Positions 11,452 through 22,680 of a stretch of DNA of 64,000 bases are shown here, one piece after another (the stretch's first letter is position 1; each line of letters opens with the position of its first letter). Under the pieces are notes generated by a model, which saw nothing but the letters and a program-made list of their open reading frames with translations, ran no database searches and was not told the DNA's origin. The stretch lies in NCBI GenBank assembly GCA_030704615.1, contig CM060734.1:43046042-43110041 (forward strand), in the 5' to 3' direction. Source of the stretch: Takakia lepidozioides. Its lineage: Eukaryota > Streptophyta > Takakiopsida > Takakiales > Takakiaceae. Position numbers and translations under genes: made by a program.

Positions 11452-11871
11452 ACACATACGAGCCATGCCCGCTTCCCATGCTGGTTTCCAGGTTGCCGTG
11501 TGAAGACTTTTCATTTTATGACAAACATATACATTTCGTTCACGGAACCAGGGCAAATGCACTTGCGATTCATTGTAAGCGTCTCTCTGTGAATTGAAAT
11601 AAACTGTGTCAATCATTCTGAGCTCAAATCTGCCATATTTACATATTCCTCTTTTTTGGCACGCATTGCAGACATGGTGCATGGTGGCCTCCTTTGTTTT
11701 GTCCACGGTAATAGGCCCTCTTCCTGCAATCCTCGCCTATAGGACCTGCTTCTCCAGCAGATTCATGCCGCTCACGCTTCCCTGAAGCGTGAGCTCAGCT
11801 CACGCTTCAAAGCTTCAACGTGAGCTCAGCTCCCAGGCTCACGGGGCTGGGCTCACGCCGTAGCTACGCTG
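11452..11871. other. Transposase 3' region and right terminus of element A
   Basis: AATAAA at 11,598-11,603 is a likely polyadenylation signal about 150 bases after the stop. From 11,768 to 11,857 there are repeated, partly palindromic GCTCACG and CGTGAGC words (for example GCTCACGCTT..AAGCGTGAGCTCAGCTCACGC). The same words occur at the right end of B and the left end of C, so they are probably subterminal transposase-binding repeats (inference). Confidence 0.6.
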
Positions 11872-12555
11872 CTCAAGAATGACATGTATCTGGTTTATTG
11901 CTGCAGAGCACGGATAAGGTCATCGGCCGTAGCTGCACACAAATCTCTTCCCTTTTTGCCGGATTGCTGCAAACATGCATTGTGCACTGTCTCCGCTAGA
12001 TTGCAAGAAGGCATGTCTGCCATCTCCTCAATGGACATATGCTGCAAGGCAAAAAAACACAAAGCCAATATTAGGATGGGACCCTGAAAGATATATCCGA
12101 AGCACCCAAAAGAAGGTGAATGCAAACCGCTCAAAGGCGTCATCGGAGTTTGAGTCTGAAAGCTCAACTACAGTGTTAACGGTACTTGACTCCTTCTTGA
12201 CAACCACGGGTGTTTTCTCCTGGGCCACTGATGCTGCCGTGCCAGGAGTAAGGAACAATCCTGCAGACTGTCTCCGAGGAGCACTGAGCACCCTGTATCT
12301 GCCTGGAGTCACTCTCCTGTGTATGGTTGGTGCAGTATGTGAAGGTTTCTGGAACGCGTACTTGACCAGTTTTCCATTGGCATCGTACACTTCCCTTTCA
12401 AGGAATAGAGTTCCATTTTCCAACCGAAACTGCGTTGCGAGCACGTGTTCATGCACCACCGCAAAACCGTCATCTTCCACCTCGTAAGAAAATGACACAG
12501 GGTGGTCCTCACTGAAGAAGTCCGCGTCAAGGGAGCCCATGGCCTGGGAGGCCAT
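11872..12555 (-). pseudogene. Transposase remnant of element B with the catalytic core deleted
   Basis: The N-terminal part (MASQAMGSLDADFF, from 12,555) runs through the acidic stretch ELSDSNSDDA. Near 12,135 it jumps to sequence matching the intron 3' half of copy C and then the MSIEEMADMPSCN exon. Compared with copy C (35,175 to 33,645) about 1.5 kb is missing, covering the zinc region and all the catalytic residues. The intron acceptor TTGCAG is intact. Homology stops abruptly at 11,872, where element A begins. It cannot encode a transposase. Confidence 0.8.
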
Positions 12556-13219
12556 CTGTCAATGTTGCTTCAAAATGCAGAGTTTACAGTCCGACGTTGA
12601 TTCTGATCGCAGGTTGTACTAGAGCGGAGTTTTTTGGCTGTATAGAAGACGTCCTCACACACAATTGCAGGTGTTGCTCCCGCTTGTTGGTCTTCTAACG
12701 CGGTTCGGCACATCATAGAAATGTGTCCCATGCGAACCAAGTGGATGGTCACAGAGTGCCCAAATGCGGAGTGGATAATGTCAGCCCTAATCAAAGAATC
12801 CAATTGTTTTCTCACAGGTGCCCCACCAGTGCATTGGACAACCAATTCAGCAAGATTGACCGACAGAGCCGCCATTTGGCTGTCATGTCAGAGAGACCGG
12901 ATGAGATGCCCATTTCCATTCAATTTTAATGGCACCTGCACCGCTGTACAACTGTACATACTTCACATTCCTCTTAAACATCCCAAAAGCTATTACTCAA
13001 CAATGAACGTTTTCGGATGAGAGGTGGACACGAATGAATTTTGGTGGATGAGAAAAAAATGATTTCCGGAGATATTCATAACTGTTAGATGGACACGTGT
13101 TCACCATGCATGTGGAATGAGCATGTGGCGCACTGGTCGTTCTGAGCGAACATCTCGGAGTGGAAGGCCTTGCGGTGAACCTCCCGTAGCCCCCTTTTTT
13201 CCTTCTTCTCCTTATTGTC

Positions 13220-16200
13220 TTTGCAACCCTGGATTCTGCAGAGACGGTGACCCCATCCCGAGGGAGAAGAAAACGTCGAAGAACACTTTATTTCACATCA
13301 AACAAGCAAAGGGCACGCGCTAAGGAGAGGATGAGGAAGACGAGACGGGAACTTAGAATGGGAGAAGAAACCTCCGGCGGAGATGAGGACGAAGGGCAAA
13401 ACCTGATTCTGCAACCACAGGTTGGAGAGGAAGGTCTTGAAGTGAACCCGGAGGCAAACGAAGAGCAACCTCCAATAGAAGGGGGGGAGGACGAGGAAGA
13501 CAGCTGGGCTCGGGAGGAAGCACTGCGAGTGGAGAACCAGGTCTTGAGAGAGCAGGGAGGAGAGATGGACACGGAAACGCTGCCGTCTGCCGTTGTTTCG
13601 CACCACCGGGACCTCCTTGGAAGCATGCTGCCTCTAGACCTCATGGAAAAGTTGAATGCCTCAAGAGCGTCATCAAGCGTAAAGAAGAAACCGGAGGTGA
13701 CTATCAACCCTCTTTTTCCCTTTTTTGTTTTTGTCTGTTCCATGCTAAACAGAGAAGTCGACATCAACCTTGCGTCAACGCAAGGTTGATGTCGACCTCC
13801 AAAGTGTATGTTCTGGGCATGAAACGAGTGCAGATGCTGCACTCGAATCAACCTTGCGTTAATGCGAGGTTGATTCGTGTGCCTTTTCTGTTCATTCCCA
13901 CCTCTCGTATCCGCTTGGCAGCCATGGAAATGTTGAATGCTCCCGATGCATCATCAATTGCCAAGAAGAAACCATAGGTTGCAATCTCTTTTCCATTTAA
14001 TTTTTTGTTTGTTGAACACCAATCTGAGAGGTAGACATCAACCTTGCGTCAACGCAAGGTTGATGTCGACCTCCAAAGTGTATGTTTATGAAGGTGAAAT
14101 GAAGCAGATGCAGCACTCGAATCAACCTTGCTTTGATGCAAGGCTGATTTTGATGCTTTTTCTGTTCACTCCCAGCATCCAAAGTCCCGTACCAGGAACC
14201 GCAAGGTAGAGAAAATCGCTTATCTGAAGCCCCCAAAAGAACCCTACGTCAACGCAAAGCATTTAGTGGGTTCAATGGACTGTTCCTGTATGCATTTCAG
14301 ACTAAGCTACATTCCCATCAATCAACCTTGCATCAACGCAAGGTTGATCCATGGGAGCTCAATCTATCACTCACAGGGATATTCATTCTCTCCAGAGGAA
14401 AAGAAAAAGGAAATCCGTGGGGGAGATGCGGCAGTGGCAGAAGGTGATGGTGAGGAAGAGTCATTTGAGGGACACTATGAAGACAAGGCTGAGGAGGTTA
14501 TGGGTGGGCAGAAAGTGAACTCCTCGAAGGTGATTCTGTCGATGGAGGTTCCCGGCGGAAACCTGGTTATCCCACTATGCAGGATGATCTCCATGCCAGT
14601 AGTTCGACCCGCATTGAGGAACGACATCACGAAGTTGAAGAACAATTTTGTTCACGGCTATGTCAAGGGATTTGCAGTGTTCTATGTATCCACTGTGAAC
14701 ACGAAAGGAGAGGAGTGTCTTGTAACATAGGACATAGAGCAAAGTTGGGATGCATGCTGGTGGGATGTAAACAGAGAGTTCGAGTTCAAGCTGTCCAAAA
14801 AAACCTCCACAAAAGCGTTTATGGGAAAGATGTTTTTTGGTCTGGGATAGGAACCATAGATTGCTTGCCTGGATGGATTACATTTCAAGCTTGCACTCGG
14901 ACGAGATCGAATGGCACTGGCGCGTGGTTTCCATGGTACTCGACCACAAAGGACGTGTCACGCAGCTCTTGACAGCCATGCACGACATAAACAAGTAAGT
15001 TACCAACATTGTTCCCGTTCTGATCTGCGTTTGCACAATTAGAAATCATCTTATGAGTTGAAGGTTTTTCCAGGTCCAATGAAACCTCCCATGTGACGAC
15101 CAATCTCTGCCACACTCTATTCCGTATCCAGAAGATAGGGCTGATGCCACTAGAGTCATTCACGAATGTGCTCAGTCCTTAGCAGATGAAGAGGTGTGCT
15201 GAAAAGAAGACAAGCACATGGTACAGCCTGACAAGGGAGGCTTTTCTTGACTACATATACACGGAAAGCTTCTTGACATCTGTTTGATTGTTGTTACTGT
15301 AAATTTTATCAAGAAATGCCAGTGTTTGATTCTTTCTCCCTGTAATGTATGCAATAAGAAATAGTAGAAACTGGTTTGAAGGCGAAAGCAAAGTACTATG
15401 CTTCCCACACAAAAGAGCAGAGATCTGCAACTGGGCTTGAGGACATTATGAAATTCGAGATGAACAATCAAAGGAAGAACCTCATGAGTGCGTTCGACAA
15501 ACAATCCGCATAGCAGATCCAAGTCTTGGCACGGAATTTCTGAAGTAGGTGAAAGCACATTATGACAAGTATGGCTCCAAGCCAGAAATGACCCAAGAGA
15601 AACTGCATCGCCTTTCCATTTCATGGTGGACAATGCAACCAAAATCAGGTGGTTGGAGATCTGGAACTCCGATCCACTTGTGAGAGACACCAACATGTTC
15701 CCATCTCCTGAGAGGGACTCAAAGACACAAGCAATAAAAGTTAATAGCGACCACACATTCGACCAGTGGCTACACAAAGCAACCTTATGGAGCCAGGTAA
15801 GGTTTCCACAAAACCATTTTCAAATGCTTGTGCTGCTCCGTACTCTCTCCCAAATTCTTATGATCTTTCTTGCTGCAGTTGGAAAAACGAGCGGTGGCTG
15901 CACTTGGGGAGTCAATGGCAGACTACAAAATCCAGATGGCTTGCCCCCGGATCACACTGGAGGCCTATATCAGGAGATGGAAGCTCGCTGTCTGGAACAA
16001 CTGTTTCTTCAGGGAGTTTGAGAGAGACAAAGGAATCTCCAGGTCCTACGAATTCAAAAACCAGTACAACAACGAGCAAACAATGAAACGAGTGTTGTAC
16101 AGGTGTGACCTCCAAGAAACAAATCTGGCACTTGAAGTGTATGTTTCTGTATTCTTGTGTCATTTTTTCCATGTGGAATTGCGAATTTGAAGGTTTTGAG

Positions 16201-17726
16201 GGAGCTCTCAGGGCTCTGGACGTGCAGCCGAGCAACATTGCGTTAACATTGTGTATCCCGTTGTTTTGGTTTCACTTTCCTTTAAGGGGTATCCAGTGAT
16301 GTCGTTTTTCTGCATGTGAAAGGACAAAAACTAACAGGCAAATCAACCTTGCGTCAACGCAAGGTTGATGAAGGGCCAGGCTATGTAGGTTTTCCTGTGT
16401 TCTTGGGCTATTGTTTGCTGTCGTTTCCAGTTCCAATGCTGCCAGGATGAACATAAAGTCTGTTTGGAGTTTGTTTGAAATGTTGTTTAGAGCTTACACT
16501 GTACCAACAAACAGCCTTCCGTTGACGCAACGTTGTTTGACGGTATGGATTGCTAGAAATGTCTCGCAGAAATACCCCGATTTCCATATTTCCATTGTAG
16601 GAAAGTTAAGGTTATCGAATACCATGGACAGGTGTTTCAGTAGAGGAATTCAACCTTGCGTCACCGCAAGGTTGAATATCCATACCAGCAGATCTTCGGA
16701 TGGTTGTTTTCAAGCACTGTTTTTCATTTCCCCTGTTAATGAAAACAACCTTGCGTTGACGCAATGTTGAATTCCGTTTGTCAATCACTGTCTCTTTCAA
16801 TGCTACATTATCATAGGTGTATCCGCCAATCTACTTTGCTTCCTGGTATTGCTGAGTTCGAGTTGAGGGACCTTGCAGCTCACATTGACCCCACCTGCGA
16901 GCCCGTGGAGGATGATGTAATCTTCAATTACGTGGACTCGGGTCGAACTACGAAAAGGTCGATTGGTGTCCCTTGGAGAGGTGCACGGGAGAAATCCCCA
17001 GCTTTCATGCAGACTTTGGTGGAGACATGCAGCCGTCACGGTGGACGAGTGGTTGACTTGTCTATGGAAACAAGTGGGGCCCTGAACACTGCGTTTGAAG
17101 CAGTGAACTTAGGGAAACCCTGTTTTGATTTCTCGTTCATCTTCGATTTGCAGGAGCATCTTTTCATGCGTGCAAAAGCGCCGGAAGGCACTTCTTCGGC
17201 ATGGAGGCTGATATGGAGCTCTTCTCAAGCGAGCTTCATCAGCTTGAGTCGGGCACTACTTCTACCCCATCCACGGAGGGCCTTCTTGAGGAGCCCGAAG
17301 CGCCTGACGAGGATCTCGACGTGGACTCCGATTTTGAGTGTGAGTAAGTTCGGCTCTAGTCGTGCAAAATATGTTGCATTTCCTTGTGTCATTCCCGTTC
17401 GACAGATGGTTGCTTACATTGTCTATTTCTGGATGATAACATCTACCACCATTCCTCTTCTTGCTTTCCAGAGTTCGGCACCAGTCATCGAATCAGCAGA
17501 CACCTTTCGGTTTCCAATGATACTACATGTCCCCGAGTCCCCCTAGAGCTTACCGCTTGCCGGTTTACGCGGAAGCTTGCGCACGGGTGTTGTCCCAACA
17601 AACAATGTATTCGCCTCTCCATGGGGGTCGCGGAAAAAAAAACGTCGCGGATGGGCTGCTGTGTTCATAGATGATATTGCTGCAGACTCTAGAAGTGGTT
17701 CCTCTGAAACCTCCAGTAGTTCTTGA
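13220..17726 (+). pseudogene. ParB-like/methyltransferase gene remnant of element B
   Basis: Exon 1 (to 13,696) encodes RGRRKRRRTLYFTSNK and an acidic tail, parallel to A. Exon 2 starts at 14,377 (CACAG|GGATAT) and carries the ParB-like region up to the TAG at 14,728; DGNHR is degraded. The middle exons (about 15,070-16,100) follow with stops. Near 16,820 it jumps over the motif IV exon to the C-terminal part (DLAAHIDPTCEPVEDD, EKSPAFMQTLVETC, VVDLSMETS). Motif I, GTG in copy C, is ETS here. The last part encodes HFFGMEADMELFSSEL and an acidic tail. AATAAA at 17,746-17,751 fits polyadenylation. About 1.5 kb is missing relative to copy C. It is not functional as written. Confidence 0.8.
13762..16772. 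repeat. Dispersed palindromes in introns 1 and 5 of the copy B methyltransferase gene
   Basis: About eight near-perfect palindromes of 26-40 bases share ATCAACCTTGCG-TTGA-CGCAAGGTTGAT arms. Examples lie at 13,760-13,800, 13,846-13,876, 14,034-14,073, 14,323-14,350, 16,340-16,372, 16,503-16,535 and 16,649-16,675. All sit in intron sequence or its edges and are irregularly spaced, unlike the tandem array of copy A. Confidence 0.9.
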
Positions 17727-18081
17727 GGTTCGAGTACCGAGACTTAATAAAATGTGCTTTGGTTTTGCTTCTATCCCCAAACTGTTTTTCAAGTTCTTCG
17801 CGCGTTCCCGTAAGTACAGTTAGGGATTGCCTGGGGTAGGTCTTCAGTTTCCGGCATTGAAAAATGTTTGTGGGTTGGAATGAATGAACTACTTTGCAAA
17901 AAAAAGGGTTTGCTGTTAATATTCAATTCTCTAGCGGGCGATCTCCTCATTCAAAAATCATGTCCTCAATCCTAAACCATCCACAAACCTACCATTGTTC
18001 TCAGCTGGAAAGAATATTCATGTGGGGGCGATGAAGAGGGAACAAAAAATAAGGACATGGGCGACAACCGATCCGCGGTAA

Positions 18082-18163
18082 TGGGGGGGGGGGGGAGCAC
18101 GGAATTAGGTCCTGCACACATGGATGCTTGTTGACGTGGCGTGAGCCTAGCCAGGCTCACGCG
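18082..18163. repeat. Right terminus of element B: G-run and GTGAGC/GCTCAC inverted repeat
   Basis: A run of about 13 G at 18,084 is followed by AGCACGGAATTAGG, then GACGTGGCGTGAGCC-TAGCC-AGGCTCACGCG. The final 9 bases mirror the first 9 of the copy C left end. The G-run and AGCACGGAATTAGG also occur in copy C (41,069-41,097), so they belong to the element. The flanking bases from 18,164 (CAAGCATTC) are the expected target-site duplication. Confidence 0.55.
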
Positions 18164-20380
18164 CAAGCATTCCCCGATGGGGGAGGCTTGAAGCGCGAGA
18201 AAGGTATCGTCCACGAACATGGATTCTTTGATTTGTATGGGTTGTCTAGTGATGTGGTTGAATGTTTGTAGGCCGTGTATACTCTGATTGGCTTGTAGCA
18301 TGTGACCCAGTGTGTCAGCAGCTATGATGAAAAGGAAAGGGGAGAGCGGACAGCCCTGGCGCACCGATCTGCGAAGGGAGAAAGCTTTGGAGAGGTGACC
18401 ATTGACTAGAACCCTACTTGAGGCACCAAACAGGAGAGTCTTTACCCATTTGCAGAATCCCTGGGGTATGCCTATCTTTTGCAGGGCTCCCATTAAGAAA
18501 GACCATTCAACCTTGTCAAAAGCTTTTTCGAAGTCTAGAAGCAGAAGCGTTATGGCCTGGCTAGTTTTCTTGGCATAGTGGGGTATTTCCTGGGCAAGCA
18601 AGAGATTGTCTAGGATGTACCTTCCCTTAATGAATCTTGTCTGATCTGGTCTAATAATAGTTGGCAGGAAAGGCTGGAGGCGTCTTGCTAAGGCTTTTGC
18701 TATTATTTTGTATGCCACGTTTAACAGGGTTATGGGCCTGTAATTGGCAATACTAGTTCTGTCCCCCTTTTTGAAGAGGAGGATGATGACTCCTTGCGCC
18801 TTTGTGGAGGCATTTGCTGTTGCTGGAAGATCTGATTGGCCATTTCAGTGAAATCTTTGGATATGTGTTTCCACAGGGAATTGTAGAACTCTACCGGCAT
18901 CCCATCTAGGCCCGGAGATTTACCATTGTGGAGCTTTGAAAGCGCATCTTCAAGCTCTAGGTCGGTGAAGGGGCCTTCCAGAGCATCCGCCATGCTTGGA
19001 GTGAGCAGGTTTGGGGTCTGCGAGAGGCAGTGTTGTTGGGTGGCAGTCAGGGGTGAGAATTGCTGGTCACTATGAAATAGGGACTGAAAGTGAGAGAAGG
19101 CTAAGCTGGTCATGGCTTTTGGGGAGGAAGTGGTAATCCCAGAGGTGTGATCTTTTAGGCTGGTGATGTTTTGCGCAGCTCTTTTCTGTCTGGTTTTGTT
19201 GAAAAAATACTTGGTCATCTTTTCTCCCCGAGTTGCCCAATTAATTTCTGCCTGCAGTTTGAGTTTATCATCTCTAAGGTTTTGGTACACTTCCATGTTA
19301 GCTTTAGCTTCCATGTATGTATTGAAAGTGGCTTCATTGCAGCGAGGGCTTTCCATTCTAATTTGACAGACCCTAAGACATTTACTTAGGGCTTTGATTT
19401 TGAGCTTCCTGGCTTCCGAGATGTCTCTGCTTAGAGATTGACTGGCTATCGCTGTGGCTTTTAACTTGGCTTGAAATCTTATAATGGGATCTCTGATGTC
19501 GGTACCCTCTTGAGACCAGACTGTTTGTAAACCTTCTTTGAAGGCCGAGATTCCCAGTAGGGATGCATTCATCCTATATATTCCCCTTCCTCTCTTTTGG
19601 TCTGATGGGATCTGGATAGTGGCTGAAATCTCGGCATGGTCGAAGCCTGCAGGGATGGGTTGTGCCTTGTCATCCATTGAATTATATTCAGGGATGAGTA
19701 GAACCTATCTAAACGGGCCATCTGAAGGTTTTGAAGATCTCTGTTGTTGGACCAAGTGAAGTGGGGGTGAAGTTGTTCCGATCCAGATGGGGAATCAGAC
19801 TGAATTTCTGTGAGACTGTGGTTCTGTGTCAAAATCAGCCAGCGCTGGAGGTCATCATTGCTGTGGTTGATGACAGGTTCGCCTCTACTGTCCTCGGCAC
19901 ATTCCACCATGTTATAATCTCCAGCTAAGAGACAATGGTCAATTGTTTGGAGCTCTTGCATCTTAGAGTCCAGCAATGCCCATAGATTTGCTCTTTCTTG
20001 GCTATCATATGGCGCCTAGATGTTGAGGATGCCCAGGGATCCCCTATTGTTTGGTAATGAAAGGGCACAGAATTGTACCCTTCCTGGAGCCCATACTGCT
20101 TCGGAAGTGATGAGTGGTTGGATAGCTTGCGTAAATAGGATGGCCGTACCTCCTCTTGATCCCATGGAGGTTGGGGCCCAGTGAGCCAAGGCTTTTGGCC
20201 AGAGGTGGTCTGACAGGTTATCTATTTTTTGTTGGTCTTGTTTGTGCTCTTGAAGAAAAATTATTGCTTGCTGATTCAAAAGTGGTGCGAGCCAGGTTGA
20301 AAGCTAGACTCTTTTTAAGGAGCTGGGATCAGATCTCAGACCCCTTACGTTCCAGGATTTGATATTAATCAACATGAGGG
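18164..20380 (-). pseudogene. LINE ORF2 remnant: endonuclease and reverse transcriptase
   Basis: The endonuclease starts near 20,380 with SWNVRGLRSD, followed by the catalytic-type FLQEHK and LLAGDYNM motifs, as in APE-type LINE nucleases. The RT has KSPGLDGMPVEFY, LLLLDFEKAFDKVEW, RQGCPLSPFLF and MFVDDTF (a FxDD active site), typical of L1-type RT. Stops interrupt the frame near 20,310, 20,015 and 18,730. The thumb, RNase H and C-terminal parts are absent because element B interrupts the frame. Confidence 0.88.
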
Positions 20381-20399
20381 TGCCATAAGGGGCTGAGAC

Positions 20400-22680
20400 C
20401 AGGGGTCTCCATTGATGGCCCATTGATAAAGAATTTGACCCTTTTGTCGAAGGGAAGGAGAGATTTTGTCCATGTCAGATTCGGGGGAAGGGTTACAGAG
20501 TGTTTACTGATTTGAGCCATGACTACCAATGGAGGGGTTTTCCATTGAGCTAGATTGTGGTTGCAGGTGAAGGTGAATTGGGATTGGTCTGGGGTGAATC
20601 TGGTTATGGAATGTATGGTAACCTTTTCTAGAGATAACATCTGCGCTATGGTGTGGTTCAATATTCTATCTATTTCCAGTACTGGATGCCACACATCGGT
20701 TTGTGGTTGGGTATAAGGGAGGGAAACCCAGGGGACAGATTGCCTTTTCGTCTTTGAACCAGGTCTCTTTTGGTCATTCATGCAAAGCAACCAGCATCTT
20801 TTGCTATCTCAAAGAATAGGCTGGAAAATGAAACATGGGGTGGGTTTTAATCATACCTGGAGTGAATGGATGACTTGGGGGGAGGGTGGTACATTTGCTT
20901 CAGGGACTACCGGGGGTAGAACTTCAGCTGTTGTCGGCTCTTCTTCCACCGTTGGAGGTTGTTCTTGAGTGATCACTTCCCTTGGCGCCGAGACACTTGA
21001 TGATGAAGAAGCTGAAGCCATCGGTGGAGGGCGTTCACCGTTGATGTAGTCCCTGGTCCGCTGAAGTTCCATTCGGTGATTTTCCTCTTCCCTGTCTTGT
21101 TCCAGGCGTCTCTCCAAGAGCATGAAGGCATTCCTAAGGGAGTCCCTTGTTCTGATTTGCAGCCCACCAGTGCCCCAGGCTCGAGACATAATAGCCTCAT
21201 TGACCCAAAATTGCTCCTCTGGTGCGGGTGCTTGATAGATGTCTGCCTCTTCCATGAGGGCCAAGACTTGCATTGATGGTTTGGAGGTTAAACCCGGGTG
21301 ATCTTCCCTGTATGCTCCCCATGTGATGTTGGTTGCGGCCGAGAGGTGGTAGTGTTGAAAGTGGTTGGTGAAAAAATCGTATATTTTTCTTTTTATGATA
21401 TTGTCCGGGTTGCTGCCTTTTGGGCAGGTTTGCATGAAGGATCTGATGTCCGAGGATGTTACCCACAAGGATTCTAGACATTCTGGGTTTCTGGAGGTCA
21501 TTAGAAAGGATGGAGGAACTCTGTTTCTGAAGATTAAAGGTGTCACACAGGAGGCCTTGGGCTCATTGTCGGAGATCAATTTTGAGCAGCCTACGAGAGC
21601 CAGCTTGGGGAAAGTTTGTAGTTGGAGACATATCCTTGCCAATACAGGGTTACTGGCAATCCCGGAGACCAAAAACTGGCCTGTTTCTCCTTGCACCAAA
21701 TGTGGTTTGAGTACCTTGTTGCAGTTTCCAAAGGGAGAGTCCTTTTCCTTTGTAGGTTGCTGTTTAGTGTGTCCCTGCCTTGATCGTGGGATTCCAGCTT
21801 CCAGCTGCATTGGGTCTGACCCCCTCTTGGCGTGATTTGGTGGTGGATTCAGCTTAAATGGGTCCTCCATGTCTGTGTTAATCTGGATCCCAGTTTTGGC
21901 CCTTTGGATGGGCCTACCTGTACTCGGTGATAACTGTACCGGCAATTGGCCTTCTTCCTGCGGACGGGAAGGAGTCGAGTTCCTCTGCTTGTATGATCTT
22001 TTCATTTTCCCCTGTGGACAATTAGCTTTAATATGGCCTTGCATGCCACAGTTAAAGCATGTTGATGAAGTAGTGTCTTCAACCAGTCTTGCAGTAAAAT
22101 AGTTGTCTTCCTCGTCAATGGGGAGGCGCACAAAGTTTGGGAGAGTGTCCTCGTCAGGCATTAACAAGACCATCTTAGGGAAACCACAATCATTGAGCCT
22201 TGAGGCAATGGTAGCTGACTTCCGAGCTGGATTTTGCCTTATAAGTTCTGTATCCATGTGTGGATCAAATACTCCAATACATCCCAAATATTCGCCAAAG
22301 TGGTTGGCGATATCCGGCAAATTCATAAGATACTGATCAGGAATAAATGGAAGTGAAACTATCCGTGGCCCCCACAGCTTATCATTCTTGTGTCCCATTT
22401 TTGAGAACCAAGGAAATATGTTTACATTGAATCCGTGGACATGGGGGTTGAAGTTGAGCGCTTTGGCTGCAGCTTCTTGAGTTTCAAATTGAATAGAAAG
22501 GAAGCCCCTGCCCCTTGCATGGCAGGATTGCTACTTTAAGTCACCTGAACCCCCCATGTATCTGACTGCCCAGTCTCTCACAAAGGATCTACTAACCTTT
22601 TTTCCGGGGAAGTGTACCAAAATTCCGAGATCTTCCATGCTTGAGGTCCTTTTGCGAAGATCGGCCATATCCATGGGGAT
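20400..22680 (-). pseudogene. LINE ORF1 remnant (DUF4283-like domain, CCHC zinc knuckle)
   Basis: An upstream piece (MDMADLRKRTSSMEDLGI..., broken by a TAG near 22,535) leads into a long open stretch with CFNCGMQGHIKANCPQ, a CX2CX4HX4C knuckle of nucleic-acid-binding ORF1 proteins. Downstream are a low-complexity Ser/Pro/Glu region and a further piece at 20,790-20,365 just before the endonuclease. In plant LINEs ORF1 binds the element RNA. It is broken here. Confidence 0.75.

Larger units (their letters stand above)
1..11871. mobile_element. Composite MULE-like DNA transposon, copy A (left end outside window)
   Basis: Two divergent genes define the element: the ParB-methyltransferase gene on minus (7,087 to beyond base 1) and the SWIM-containing transposase on plus (7,871-11,451). 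The same pair in the same divergent arrangement recurs in copies B and C. The right end lies between about 11,857 and 11,871 in a stretch rich in GTGAGC/GCTCAC inverted repeats ending near GGCTCACGC. From 11,872 the sequence is instead homologous to the interior of another copy's transposase, so A probably inserted into copy B. Both genes are open over their visible length, unlike B and C, so A is the youngest and possibly autonomous. The left end, and hence the target-site duplication, lies outside the window. Confidence 0.75.
11872..18163. mobile_element. Composite MULE-like transposon, copy B (deleted, non-autonomous; left part outside window)
   Basis: It holds a broken transposase (minus, 11,872-12,555) divergent from a broken ParB-methyltransferase gene (plus, about 13,220-17,726). 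Each gene has lost about 1.5 kb of its catalytic part relative to copy C. The right end is placed at 18,163 because GCTCACGCG there mirrors CGCGTGAGC at the left end of copy C (31,524). Beyond it the sequence is LINE reverse transcriptase, interrupted just after its FVDD motif. The left part should lie beyond element A, outside the window. Confidence 0.7.

Noticed and set aside
13247-13300. GTG start for exon 1 of copy B
   Set aside because: GTG is not a usual plant nuclear start. Exon 1 probably begins with an upstream acceptor or start not recognisable here.
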